Shown: positions 7,433-16,393, counted from the first letter of the stretch. The stretch: DNA of 18,373 nt from an uncultured Clostridia bacterium (GCA_947305675.1 CAMZED010000019.1:1-18373), one strand, 5' to 3'. Translations and numbers: made by a program. Notes: generated by a model from the sequence alone, not told the origin.

Positions 7433-8298
7433 TATTCGTCACGTAAAAAATCCCTTATTTCTTCAACGCGTTTTTCAGCGGCGGCACGGCCCTCGCGGTA
7501 AACGCGATCCAACACCCGAGGATCTCTTTCGGTGTGGCCGATATCCAGCGGGTGCGGCGGACGGATGACAATTGAACTTCCTTCGCGCTCGCGCAGGTCG
7601 ATCCCTTCCATCTGCGCGTTATACATAACCGGTCGGTCCTTTACCGCCTTGACCATCGCGGGGTATTTGCGGAGCTTGAGTTTTATCAAAGGCAGCAAAT
7701 CGCTTTTTTTCTTGCGGTAGCCGAACGGCTGAGTGGTAATTATAACGTTGCGGTTAAAGCCGAGGCTTTCCATATATTCGTAAGGGACCGAATCGACTAT
7801 TCCGCCGTCGAGAAGTTTGTAACCGTCTACTTCGACAATACGCGAGACGAGCGGGAGTGAAGCCGAAGCGCGCATCCAGGCGAAATCGTTTTCGCCGCCG
7901 TCGACGCATTTGTGATAAACCGGCTTCCCGGTGACTATGTCGGTCGTGCCGACGTAGAATTCCGTCGGATCCGCGGCAAAAGCCTCGCGGTCGAATAAGT
8001 CCAGTTCGTCCGGCAGGGTGTGATAGCAAAACTCCACGTTGAACAGGTCGCCCGTCTTGAAAAGCGATCTGAATCCGAAATAGCGCGGATCGCCGCAATA
8101 CTGTTTGTTATACCTTATGGCGCGCCCCGCCTGGCGTGATTTGAAGTTGCAGCCGAACACCGCGCCTGCGGATATCCCCGCCGCGCCATCAAAGCGCAAT
8201 CCCTGCTCGAGAAAAACGTCGACAACTCCGCAGGTAAACATCCCGCGCAGTCCGCCGCCTTCCATTATAAGCGCCGTTTTAAAAGTTTTTTCAGCCAT
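7432..8298 (-). CDS. Patatin-like phospholipase family protein (YjjU type)
   Basis: A 288-residue protein with the patatin Ser-Asp dyad fold. The oxyanion-hole loop GGGLRG is at 14-19, the nucleophile elbow GISAG at 41-45 (Ser43), and the catalytic aspartate in DGG at 164-166 (Asp164). Members hydrolyse acyl ester bonds in lipids; the natural substrate of this bacterial subgroup is unknown. There is no signal peptide, so it is probably cytoplasmic. It starts 18 bp after the PBP gene with a weak GGCAGG ribosome binding site and is probably in the same transcript. Its TAA stop touches the edge of the inverted-repeat element. Length is normal, so the element did not clearly truncate it. Confidence 0.92.
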   Translation of the reverse strand: MAEKTFKTALIMEGGGLRGMFTCGVVDVFLEQGLRFDGAAGISAGAVFGCNFKSRQAGRAIRYNKQYCGDPRYFGFRSLFKTGDLFNVEFCYHTLPDELDLFDREAFAADPTEFYVGTTDIVTGKPVYHKCVDGGENDFAWMRASASLPLVSRIVEVDGYKLLDGGIVDSVPYEYMESLGFNRNVIITTQPFGYRKKKSDLLPLIKLKLRKYPAMVKAVKDRPVMYNAQMEGIDLREREGSSIVIRPPHPLDIGHTERDPRVLDRVYREGRAAAEKRVEEIRDFLRDE

Positions 8299-8316
8299 AA
8301 AATGCCTGCCGATCGG

Positions 8317-11082
8317 TTATTCTCCGGCAGCGTCGCCGTTCTGATCGACGCCGGGTCCGTCATCGCCTTGCCCGGAATTAACATCGGGATCGGGCAAATC
8401 GGAAGGGTCGGATTGCTGATGCATATGCGTAAGGCAGACACGGTTTGCGGGAGCTTCGTTCACCGAATAACCGAACGCGTAAGGTTTATCCTCCGGGAAA
8501 AGGTTTTGGAAGAAAGGAACGTTTGGATCATCGGGATAAATATATCCTTCGGGCAGATCCATATAACAGTATTGCGCGTCGGTCACCTTTACCTTGCCGT
8601 AAAGCGAACGCTGTTCGAGCGTAAGTTTGCGCATACCCACGTCGATAAGGTTTTCCGCGGGGCAGTCGCATCCGTCGAGGCAAAGCGCGCCGGTCACTTT
8701 ATCCCATTTGCACATCACGTGGCAATCGCAATATTCGGTGGGAACGTCGGAACGTTCGAACGTGCCGTGGGTAATGCAGCTTGTGCCGCCGTTCATTGCA
8801 AGGAAATCGTTGCGGCAGGCGTCGGTCGCAAGTTTGCCGGATATGGTGCAATATTCCACTCCCGTCACCACCGATGAAGGAGTTTCGAACTTGCGGGTGT
8901 ATTCGATCCCGTTTTCGCTGTAATATTTATATATCTGGTTGAACACCTGGTTCCAGAGATCCGCGGCGCAGTTGCCGGCAGTGGTAACTACTTTGTTGTT
9001 ATCGTATCCGTACCAGCAGCAGGCGACGAAATCGGGAGTGAATCCGCCGAAATACAGGTCTTTTTTATCGTTCGTCGTACCGGTCTTGCCCGCCACCTCG
9101 ACGCCGTAATTACGGTAAAACTTTATCCTTGCGCGCGCAGTGCCGGCAGGTCCGGTGATGACGTTTTTCATAAGATCGGTCATTATCGCCATGGAAGATT
9201 CGCGGTACTGGACTTCGTGGTGTTCGGGATTTTCAAGGATCACCCTGCCCTGGCTGTCGCGCACGACGGTATAGGTGCGGGATTTTGAAGTTACGCCGGA
9301 ATTCGCCAAAGTTGCGTAAGCTTGGGTGTGTTCGCGCACGGTGATGCCGTAAGTGAACGATCCGAGCGCAAGCGGCGAGATGTTTATATCCGAAAGGACG
9401 ACGCCATTTGCCAGCGTGACCGAATCGACAAGCGTGGTATAGCCGCTGGCTTTGAGGTTGGCATAAACGTTTTCGACTCCCAACCCGAGGCAGGTCCTTA
9501 CCGCGACGGTGTTGATCGAAGCCTGTATGGCGTATTCGAGCGATATCATCCCGCGATAAAGTCTGTCGGCGTTCTTGGGCCAGTAGACCTGGGTGGTATC
9601 GTAATAGATCGGAGGAGTATCGTCTATTGCCGAGCCGTAGTTATAAAGGCCGCTGTCGATGGCGTAAGCGTAGACCGAGATCGGTTTGATCGAAGAACCG
9701 CACTGTCTTCGGCTTTGCGTGGCGCGGTTGAGCCCGCGGCTTTCGCGTTTTTCGCCCAAACCGCCCGCCATACCGAGAATATCGCCGGTTTCGGGATCCA
9801 TTACGACAATAGCCGATTGCGCCTGCATACCTTTCTTTTCGGGCCAATAGCTCGGATCGGTATAAACGGTTTCGATGCAGGACTGTATGACCGGGTCGAG
9901 GCAGGTCACTATCTGAAGTCCGCCGGAATAAAGCAGCCTTGACGCGGTGGCTTTATCGTAACCGTATTTTTCCATAAGATCGGCGATAACGTCGTCCATG
10001 ACCGCATCGATATAATAAGAGTGGATCTTCACGGCCGAGCTTTCATCGCCCGAGGAGGCGAGCGTTATCGGCGCGTCGTAAGCTTCATCGAACTCTTCGC
10101 GGGTTATCTTACCCTGCTCGAGCATAAGCTTAAGCACCTGGTTACGGCGGACAAGGTTATTTGTAGGGTTGCTTATGGGATCATAGTGAGTCGGCCACTT
10201 GCCTATCGAGGCGATCGAGGCGCATTCGGCAAGTGTCAGTTCCGAAAGATCTTTGCCGAAATAGGTCTCGGCGGCGACGCGAACGCCGTAAGTCCCGTGA
10301 GAAAGATATATCGTGTTAAGATACATCTCCATTATTTCGTTCTTGGTATATTTCTTCTCGACGTTAAGCGCGCGGAAGATCTCCTGCACTTTGCGCTGAA
10401 TTGTCGTCTCGTTTTCGCCGGAAACGTTTTTTATAAGCTGCTGGGTGATCGTCGAACCGCCGCCGTAGCTTGCTTTTGTGGGGATGAAGAAATTGTATAT
10501 CGCCGAAGCGGTTCGCGTAGTGTCAACGCCATTGTGTTCCCAAAAGCGTTTGTCCTCGATGGCGACGTAGGCGTCGACGAGATGTTTGGGTATATCGGCG
10601 TATTCCGCCCACATACGGTTCTCGCTGCTCTCGAGTGTATCGTCCTCGAGCATTATCTCGTTGCCCTCTTTATCGACGTAATAAAGCGTGGTGGAAAGCG
10701 ACGAATCGAATTTGAGGTTGTCGAGCCCCGTATAGTTCGCGTCGACGTTGTTTTTGATATAAAGCACGAACGAAACGCCGACGACGGCGCCGGTGATGAT
10801 CCCGACAAGCAAAACCGTAAGCAGCACGTTAAGGGCGTAGGAAAGCACTTTGCGAACCACGAAAAGGGTACCTTTCAAAGTGGCGCCGACCGCCCTTTCG
10901 GTCTTGCTTTTGCCGCCGTGGTCGGCGGTTTTTTTGCCGGAAGAAGAGCCGTCCGGGGCGACAGCCTCGAAAGTCTTGGTGCTTCCCGACCCTTCGGCGG
11001 ACACAATTATATCTTCGGTCGAAAATTCCTTTGTGCCTTCGTCCGGGTCCGGACCGTTTATATTCTTTTCATACTCCTGCAT
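8317..11082 (-). CDS. Class A (bifunctional) penicillin-binding protein, PBP1A family
   Basis: Polymerises glycan strands and cross-links peptides in peptidoglycan. The 921-residue protein has a cytoplasmic tail of about 80 residues and a single membrane helix near 83-110. A GT51 transglycosylase domain follows, with AIEDKRFWEHNGVD (174-187, catalytic E176) and GGGSTITQQLIKN (207-219). The transpeptidase domain has S463-S-I-K466 (SxxK), S522-I-N524 (SxN) and K666-T-G668 (KTG). All catalytic motifs are intact. After the catalytic domain is a tail with 11 cysteines between residues 745 and 883, then an acidic, Gly-rich end. The start follows AAAGGAG, 35 bp after dnaE, with no terminator between. 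Co-transcription with the murB-whiA-dnaE cluster is likely. Confidence 0.96.
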   Translation of the reverse strand: MQEYEKNINGPDPDEGTKEFSTEDIIVSAEGSGSTKTFEAVAPDGSSSGKKTADHGGKSKTERAVGATLKGTLFVVRKVLSYALNVLLTVLLVGIITGAVVGVSFVLYIKNNVDANYTGLDNLKFDSSLSTTLYYVDKEGNEIMLEDDTLESSENRMWAEYADIPKHLVDAYVAIEDKRFWEHNGVDTTRTASAIYNFFIPTKASYGGGSTITQQLIKNVSGENETTIQRKVQEIFRALNVEKKYTKNEIMEMYLNTIYLSHGTYGVRVAAETYFGKDLSELTLAECASIASIGKWPTHYDPISNPTNNLVRRNQVLKLMLEQGKITREEFDEAYDAPITLASSGDESSAVKIHSYYIDAVMDDVIADLMEKYGYDKATASRLLYSGGLQIVTCLDPVIQSCIETVYTDPSYWPEKKGMQAQSAIVVMDPETGDILGMAGGLGEKRESRGLNRATQSRRQCGSSIKPISVYAYAIDSGLYNYGSAIDDTPPIYYDTTQVYWPKNADRLYRGMISLEYAIQASINTVAVRTCLGLGVENVYANLKASGYTTLVDSVTLANGVVLSDINISPLALGSFTYGITVREHTQAYATLANSGVTSKSRTYTVVRDSQGRVILENPEHHEVQYRESSMAIMTDLMKNVITGPAGTARARIKFYRNYGVEVAGKTGTTNDKKDLYFGGFTPDFVACCWYGYDNNKVVTTAGNCAADLWNQVFNQIYKYYSENGIEYTRKFETPSSVVTGVEYCTISGKLATDACRNDFLAMNGGTSCITHGTFERSDVPTEYCDCHVMCKWDKVTGALCLDGCDCPAENLIDVGMRKLTLEQRSLYGKVKVTDAQYCYMDLPEGYIYPDDPNVPFFQNLFPEDKPYAFGYSVNEAPANRVCLTHMHQQSDPSDLPDPDVNSGQGDDGPGVDQNGDAAGE

Positions 11083-11117
11083 CGCTTTGACTCCTTTCGG
11101 AACAGAAATAAACGTTA

Positions 11118-14100
11118 TTATTTTACCGCAACGTTGGCGTTGCCCATTATCTTTTTAAGCCCGGACAGAACGTTTTCGTCCAGGGCGACGTTTCTGCCTT
11201 TTGCCAGGCACCTGCGATCCTCTTCGGCAAAATAGACTATCACGCGCGATTTGCCGGGGAACGCGCTGACGTAATCAAGCGCGGAATCGAGTTTTTGCGC
11301 GTTTTCCGACGTCACTTTTAAATAAAGCGTTTGCTGAACGGGATAAGTCACGCGCGGCGGCAAAGGTTTTTGCGAGGATCGGCCGCCGAACTTCGCGCGC
11401 GCTTCATCGGGTGTAAACACCGACCTGACCAGCAGATCGATCTTTTCCTCGCCTTCTTCGCCGCCTTCGCGAAGCTGGACGTTCCCGGTGAAAACAAGCA
11501 CCGAATTCTCGGTTATCCTGGCACCGGATTCGGTATAAACCGCCGGGAAGACGAGCGCTTCGAGCTCGCCGCAATCGTCCTCGAGGGTGACTATTGCCAT
11601 TATATCACCTTTTTTTGTAACTTTTGAGCGTTTTTTTGTTACAAGTCCGATAAATATTTTAAGATCGCGTTCGTTCCCGCCGCTTTTTTGCACCCCGCCG
11701 GAAACAAGTCCGCGACGGAGTTCCTCGGTATCCGAAGCGCCGATCGACGAGGCAAGTTCGCGGTATCCGTCAAGCGGATGTCCCGAAAAATACAAACCGG
11801 TCATAGCTTTTTCGCCTGATAAAAGTTCGCTCTTCGGCAGTTCGGGGATATTCGCTTCGGGAAACTCGAACAAACCGGGTCCGCTCTCTTCCCCGCCGCC
11901 GAACAGGCTCATCTGCCCTTCGGAATTTCTGCCGCGTTCACGTGTGACCGCGGTGATCGCGGTTTCGATCCCGGCCAGCATAACGCTGCGTTTTATGCCG
12001 AAGCAATCCATTGCTCCGGCGATAATAAGCGATTCGAACGCTTTTGAATTGCCGAACGGGGCACAGCGGCTGAGGAAGTCGCCGATATCGCTGAACTTGC
12101 GTACTCGGCGCTCTTTTATAACCTTTTCGGCGAACAGTTCGCCCACGTTTTTTATCGCGGCGAGACCAAACCTCAAATCGTTCCCGTCGACCGAGAACAC
12201 GGCTTCACTCGCGTTTACGTCGGGCGGGAGCAGCGCAATGCCCATCCTGGCGCAATCGGCGATATATTCCCCGACTTTTTCGTTATAACCCATTACCGTG
12301 TTGAGCAGAGAACACATATATTCGCGCGGGTAGTGGCATTTAAGATAAGCGGTGCGGTAAGCCGTTACGGCGTAAGCCGCCGCGTGACTTTTGTTGAAAG
12401 CGTATTTTGCGAACTCGCTCATCCGGTCGAATATCGTTTCGGCGTCGCCGCGGGATATTCCGTTTGCGACCGCGCCGGATACAAAACTGCCGCGCTCTTT
12501 TTCCATTACCTCGGGCTTTTTCTTCGCCATGGCGCGCCTTACAAGGTCGGCGTGACCGTAAGTATATCCCGCAAGGCTGCGGCAGACCTGCATTACCTGC
12601 TCCTGATAAAGCATTACGCCGCAGGTCTTTTCGAGTATCGGTTTAAGCTGCGGGACGATATATGAAGTGCGCTCGGGGTGCAGGCGGTTTTTAAGAAACG
12701 CGTCGATCGAAAGCGCCGGGCCGGGACGGTAAAGCGATATGACCGAAATGATATCCTCGAGATCGCGCGGTCGGAGTTTTGTAAGCAGCGAGCGCATCCC
12801 CTCGCTTTCGAGCTGGAACAGACCGATCGCGTGCCCTTCGGACAGAAGATCGAAGGTAGCTTTGTCGTCGAACCTGAGATCCTCGACTTTAAAGCCCGGA
12901 ACTTTCTGCGCGATGCGTTTTTCGGCTCCTTCGATGATCGTAAGGAACCTTAAACCGAGAAAATCTATTTTTAACAGTCCGAGGTCAGCCACCGTGTTCA
13001 TTGTGAACTGGGTGACGACGGTGGAATCGTTAAGCGCAAGCGGAAGGTATTTTGTAAGCGGTTCGTCGGTTATAACCACGCCGGTCGCGTGGGTGGAAGA
13101 ATTGCGCGGACGCCCCTCCAGTTTGCGGGCAAATTCGATCAACCTTGCCGCGGCGGGATCGCTCCCGACGCGCTTGGCGAGGTCGGGGCTGTCTTTAAGC
13201 GCCGATTCAAGCGTAACGCCGTAATAGCGCGGAATGAGTTTTGCGATCTCGTCGACGGCGGAATAGCTCATTCCCAACGCGCGCCCGGCGTCCCGCACCG
13301 CCTGGCGGCAGGCGAGGGTTCCGAATGTGATTATCTGCGCAACGTGGGAACGCCCGTATTTTTCAGTGACGTATTCGATCACCTCCATACGCCGTTCATC
13401 GCAAAAATCTATATCAAAATCCGGCATACTGACCCGTTCCGGGTTAAGGAACCGCTCGAAAAGCAATCCGTATTCGATCGGGTCGACAGAGGTTATCCCC
13501 AAGCAATAGGCGCAAAGACTGCCGACTCCGCTGCCCCTGCCGGGACCGACGGGTATCGAGCGTTTTTTTGCGTAATTCACAAAATCCCATACGATAAGAT
13601 AATAATCGTTGAACCCCATCGAATCGATAACGCCGAGCTCGTATTCGAGCCGTTCGTCGTATTCGTCGCTGTCGGCGGCGATCTTACCCTCCGCCCTTTT
13701 GGATCTTAACCCTTCGAGGCAAAGACCGCGGAGATAGGTTTTGGAATTATAAGGCAGCGGCGGGCGGAACGCGGGCAGATGCATATGGTCGAAATCAAAG
13801 CTGAAATTGCATTCATCAGCGATCTTTGCGGAATTTTCGACCGCTTCGGGCACGTCGGAAAACAGCGATTCCATCTCTGCGGCGGATTTAAGATAATGCT
13901 CGCTGCCTTTCATTGCGATGGGGTTATCGTCGACGGTGTTGCCCGTTCCGATCGCCGAAAGAAGTTTTTGTACCTGAGCGTCCTCACGCAGGATATAGTG
14001 CACGTCGTTAGTAGCGACGAGAGGGATCGAAAGCTCGCGGGAGAATCTTATAAGCGCGCGGTTGATCTCTTCCTGTCCTTCGATGCCGTGGCGCTGTAAT

Positions 14101-14618
14101 TCGAGATAAAAATTGCCTCTGCCGAAGATCCTGTCATAAACGATTATCCGTTCGCGCGCAAGCGACATATCGCCGGCAAGTATCGCTTTCGGGATACTGC
14201 CCGACATACATGCCGAAAGCGCGATCAATCCCTCGGAATGTTCGGAAAGCATTTGGAGATCGGTGCGCGGACGCTGATAAAACCCCGCGGTGAAGGCTTT
14301 TGAAACGATCGCTACAAGGTTTTCGTATCCTGTACGGTTTTTGGCAAGCAGGATAAGATGAAAGTTTTCGGAATCCAACAGCCTGTCCTTTTGCTCCATC
14401 GAGCGCGGCGCGACGTAAACCTCGCACCCGACGATGGGCTTTATTCCCTCGGCGGCACAGGCTTTGCAAAAGTCGACGGCTCCGTACATAACGCCGTGAT
14501 CGGTTATCGCCGCCGAATCCTGACCGGCCGCGCGCACCGCTTTCGGAATATCCGCTATCCGGCATTCACCGTCGAGCAGACTGTATTCTGTATGCAGATG
14601 AAGATGTGTAAAAGCCAT
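11118..14618 (-). CDS. dnaE: DNA polymerase III subunit alpha
   Basis: Replicative C-family DNA polymerase of 1166 residues, the normal DnaE length. The N-terminal PHP domain begins HLHLHTEYSLLDG (5-17) and seems to keep all nine metal ligands (H7, H9, D16, H41, E66, H87, C137, D205, H207). The palm has GPGRGSGVGS (358-367) and the catalytic PDFDIDF (399-405), and later LLKIDFLGL carries the third aspartate. The helix-hairpin-helix region and a C-terminal OB fold (around IFIGLVTKKRSK) follow. The ATG overlaps the whiA stop in TAATG and has no clear ribosome binding site, so translation is probably coupled. In spore-forming Firmicutes a separate PolC usually exists; it is not in this window. 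Confidence 0.98.
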   Translation of the reverse strand: MAFTHLHLHTEYSLLDGECRIADIPKAVRAAGQDSAAITDHGVMYGAVDFCKACAAEGIKPIVGCEVYVAPRSMEQKDRLLDSENFHLILLAKNRTGYENLVAIVSKAFTAGFYQRPRTDLQMLSEHSEGLIALSACMSGSIPKAILAGDMSLARERIIVYDRIFGRGNFYLELQRHGIEGQEEINRALIRFSRELSIPLVATNDVHYILREDAQVQKLLSAIGTGNTVDDNPIAMKGSEHYLKSAAEMESLFSDVPEAVENSAKIADECNFSFDFDHMHLPAFRPPLPYNSKTYLRGLCLEGLRSKRAEGKIAADSDEYDERLEYELGVIDSMGFNDYYLIVWDFVNYAKKRSIPVGPGRGSGVGSLCAYCLGITSVDPIEYGLLFERFLNPERVSMPDFDIDFCDERRMEVIEYVTEKYGRSHVAQIITFGTLACRQAVRDAGRALGMSYSAVDEIAKLIPRYYGVTLESALKDSPDLAKRVGSDPAAARLIEFARKLEGRPRNSSTHATGVVITDEPLTKYLPLALNDSTVVTQFTMNTVADLGLLKIDFLGLRFLTIIEGAEKRIAQKVPGFKVEDLRFDDKATFDLLSEGHAIGLFQLESEGMRSLLTKLRPRDLEDIISVISLYRPGPALSIDAFLKNRLHPERTSYIVPQLKPILEKTCGVMLYQEQVMQVCRSLAGYTYGHADLVRRAMAKKKPEVMEKERGSFVSGAVANGISRGDAETIFDRMSEFAKYAFNKSHAAAYAVTAYRTAYLKCHYPREYMCSLLNTVMGYNEKVGEYIADCARMGIALLPPDVNASEAVFSVDGNDLRFGLAAIKNVGELFAEKVIKERRVRKFSDIGDFLSRCAPFGNSKAFESLIIAGAMDCFGIKRSVMLAGIETAITAVTRERGRNSEGQMSLFGGGEESGPGLFEFPEANIPELPKSELLSGEKAMTGLYFSGHPLDGYRELASSIGASDTEELRRGLVSGGVQKSGGNERDLKIFIGLVTKKRSKVTKKGDIMAIVTLEDDCGELEALVFPAVYTESGARITENSVLVFTGNVQLREGGEEGEEKIDLLVRSVFTPDEARAKFGGRSSQKPLPPRVTYPVQQTLYLKVTSENAQKLDSALDYVSAFPGKSRVIVYFAEEDRRCLAKGRNVALDENVLSGLKKIMGNANVAVK

Positions 14619-15289
14619 TATAATTCGTCCGCTGTTTCGATCAATCTTTTAAAACGGTAGTTCAGTCCGGATTTACTTACGGGTTCGCGCATAAGCCCGC
14701 GAAGTTCCGCAAGGCTCATATCCGGGTTTGCAAGCCGCAGTTCGGCACATTCGCGCAGTTCCGGCGGCAGATTGGGCAGCATCCCGAACGATTCGATCTT
14801 TTTTATCGCGTCGACCTGCGCGGCGGCGGCGCGCGCCATTCTGTCGAGGTTGGCGGTTTCGGCGTTGGTGATCCGGTTGGCGTTGTTGCGGACGTCGCTG
14901 ATAACCTTGGCGCTGATCATATCCAAAGCGGCTTTCACTCCGCCGCAAAGCGATATGACGTCCTCGATATCCTCGCTTTTTTTATAATAAAGCAAAGGTT
15001 TGCCCTTCCGCACAGTCGTTTTGGGAGGAATTCCGCTTTCGGAAAGCAAGTCGGAGATATATTCGGCGCGTTCAACGTCCGGCAAGGCAAAAGTAAGAAT
15101 GGAATCACGTTCCGGCGAGCCGATGTACCCGCATTTTACAAATACTCCGCGCATAAAAGCGCCGATATCCTTTTCGCACGAGGGATCAGCTCTGCCAAGT
15201 TCAAGACCGAGCAGATAGTTGCGGCGGCAGCATTCTTTCTTCATTTCTATAGACGCAAGCTGCTCTTTTACCTCGGATGAATAGGACAT
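14618..15289 (-). CDS. whiA: WhiA-family DNA-binding regulator, short form
   Basis: WhiA is a DNA-binding protein tied to cell division and, in some bacteria, sporulation. It normally has two LAGLIDADG halves and a C-terminal helix-turn-helix, about 310 residues in all. This one has 223. The family start SSEVKEQLASIEMKKECCRR is present. The text then moves within about 25 residues to AFMRGVFVKCGYIGSPE, which normally belongs to the second LAGLIDADG half. The rest is typical: NNANRITNAETANLDRMARA, then the HTH region PPELRECAELRLANPDMSLAELRGLM and PVSKSGLNYRFKRL. The ATG at 15289 was preferred over a TTG two codons upstream because CGGAG (15298-15302) is 8 bases before it. It begins 2 bp after the murB stop and overlaps dnaE by one base. 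Confidence 0.92.
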   Translation of the reverse strand: MSYSSEVKEQLASIEMKKECCRRNYLLGLELGRADPSCEKDIGAFMRGVFVKCGYIGSPERDSILTFALPDVERAEYISDLLSESGIPPKTTVRKGKPLLYYKKSEDIEDVISLCGGVKAALDMISAKVISDVRNNANRITNAETANLDRMARAAAAQVDAIKKIESFGMLPNLPPELRECAELRLANPDMSLAELRGLMREPVSKSGLNYRFKRLIETADEL

Positions 15290-15291
15290 TT

Positions 15292-16167
15292 TCAAAACTC
15301 CGTATCGATAAATCTTATTTCCGGTTCGAGTCTGACACCGGTGTTTTTAAGCACCCTGTCGCGCACAAGGCGCATAAGCTCCAGAATGTCGGAAGCGGTC
15401 GCGGCGCCCCTGTTTATAATGAACCCGGCGTGTTTTTCCGAAACTTCGGCTCCGCCGACGCGGGTCCCTTTAAGCCCGCACTGCTCGATAAGCGCTCCGG
15501 CGTAATACCCCTCGGGGCGTTTGAACGCGCTTCCGCAGGAAGGATATTCCAGCGGCTGGCTTTTTTTGCGGCGAGCCATAAGATCTTCCATTTTTGCGGC
15601 TATTTCGTTCCTGTCGCCGGGAAGAGTCGAAAACTTTGCCGAAAGCAGCACATAACCTTTATCGGCAAAAGCGCTTTTCCGGTAGCCGAACCCGAGTTCC
15701 GCGGCAGAAACGGTTTTGTCTTCAAGATTGTTGTCGAGAACGGTGCATTCTGTCAAGCGCTGAGATATCTCGCCCCCGTACGCTCCGGCGTTCATAAAAG
15801 CGCCGCCCCCGACCGTGCCGGGGATGCCGTGACAGAATTCCAGCCCCGAACGGGAGTTATCCCTTGCGCAGCGCGCCAGCGACGAAAGCGTTTCGCCGCA
15901 CAGCGCCTCCAACGTTCCGTCGGCGCCGCAGGATACCCCGCGCACGCCGCAGGTGACGACGACGGCGCCATCGAACCCGGAATCGGGGAAAACCAGGTTG
16001 GAGCAGTTGCCGACCACAATAAAGCGTTCGCCTTTAAAGGCAAGGTCCCGCAATGCCGATCCCAGTGCGGATATACTGTCGGGCAGTACGATATATTTTG
16101 CGTTTCCGCCGACACGCATACTGCAATAAGGCGCAAGCGGTTCGTTTTCTTTTATTAAATAAGCCAA
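15292..16167 (-). CDS. murB: UDP-N-acetylenolpyruvoylglucosamine reductase
   Basis: FAD-dependent enzyme that reduces UDP-GlcNAc-enolpyruvate to UDP-MurNAc with NADPH, in cytoplasmic peptidoglycan precursor synthesis. Key regions are SMRVGGNAKYIVLP (FAD domain), VVGNCSNLVFPDSGF, GIPGTVGGGAFMNAGAYGGE, FGYRKS with the active-site Arg, YPSCGSAFKRP with the catalytic Ser, and LEPEIRF with the catalytic Glu. At about 291 residues it is the shorter type common in Firmicutes. I chose the TTG at 16167 because GGGGTG (16174-16179) sits 6 bases upstream; an in-frame GTG at 16176 has no ribosome binding site. It is the first gene after a strong promoter and almost touches whiA. In related genomes rapZ and yvcK usually sit between murB and whiA; here they are absent. 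Confidence 0.96.
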   Translation of the reverse strand: MAYLIKENEPLAPYCSMRVGGNAKYIVLPDSISALGSALRDLAFKGERFIVVGNCSNLVFPDSGFDGAVVVTCGVRGVSCGADGTLEALCGETLSSLARCARDNSRSGLEFCHGIPGTVGGGAFMNAGAYGGEISQRLTECTVLDNNLEDKTVSAAELGFGYRKSAFADKGYVLLSAKFSTLPGDRNEIAAKMEDLMARRKKSQPLEYPSCGSAFKRPEGYYAGALIEQCGLKGTRVGGAEVSEKHAGFIINRGAATASDILELMRLVRDRVLKNTGVRLEPEIRFIDTEF

Positions 16168-16200
16168 AGGTAACACCCCGAAACATATTTATACAGTTTT

Positions 16201-16229
16201 ATTATACTATACTTTTGAGCAAATTACAA
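16201..16229 (-). promoter_or_regulatory. Sigma-A promoter of the murB-whiA-dnaE operon
   Basis: On the minus strand: TTGTAA (16224-16229), exactly 17 bp, TATAAT (16201-16206). The -10 is perfect and the -35 matches 4 of 6. Transcription should start near 16193, giving a leader of about 25 bases before the TTG start of murB. Confidence 0.82.
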
Positions 16230-16331
16230 TAAATTTTTTGCATTTACGGCGGGTCAAAAACGCCGTTTCCGGTCTTTTTTTGACTGTTTTTGCAAAAAAG
16301 AATAAAAACGGTTATTTTTTGATCTACGCTA

Positions 16332-16360
16332 TTGATTTTAGGCGGCATTTTTGGTAGAAT
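16332..16360 (+). promoter_or_regulatory. Sigma-A promoter for the COG2426 membrane protein gene
   Basis: TTGATT (16332-16337), exactly 17 bp, TAGAAT (16355-16360). The predicted start near 16367 leaves a leader of about 27 bases. The ribosome binding site ahead of the ATG is poor (GCGGGA), so translation may be weak or the start may be off. Confidence 0.75.
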
Positions 16361-16393
16361 CTTTTAAAGAAACAAACTTGCGGGATCGTTCTT

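Noticed and set aside
7156..7446. Open frames on the plus strand through the inverted-repeat element
   Set aside because: Their translations have no family features or ribosome binding sites, and the nested inverted repeats explain the sequence better than coding.
10021..11235. A 404-codon plus-strand open frame across the PBP start and the dnaE 3' end
   Set aside because: It spans two real minus-strand genes and their gap, and its translation has no recognisable domain.
14618..15289. A frameshift as the cause of the short WhiA
   Set aside because: Both flanking parts are in one frame and I saw no missing-half sequence in other frames; the gene is tightly packed between murB and dnaE, so there is no room for it.
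15277..16158. A 293-codon plus-strand open frame opposite murB
   Set aside because: Mirror frame of murB with no protein signature.
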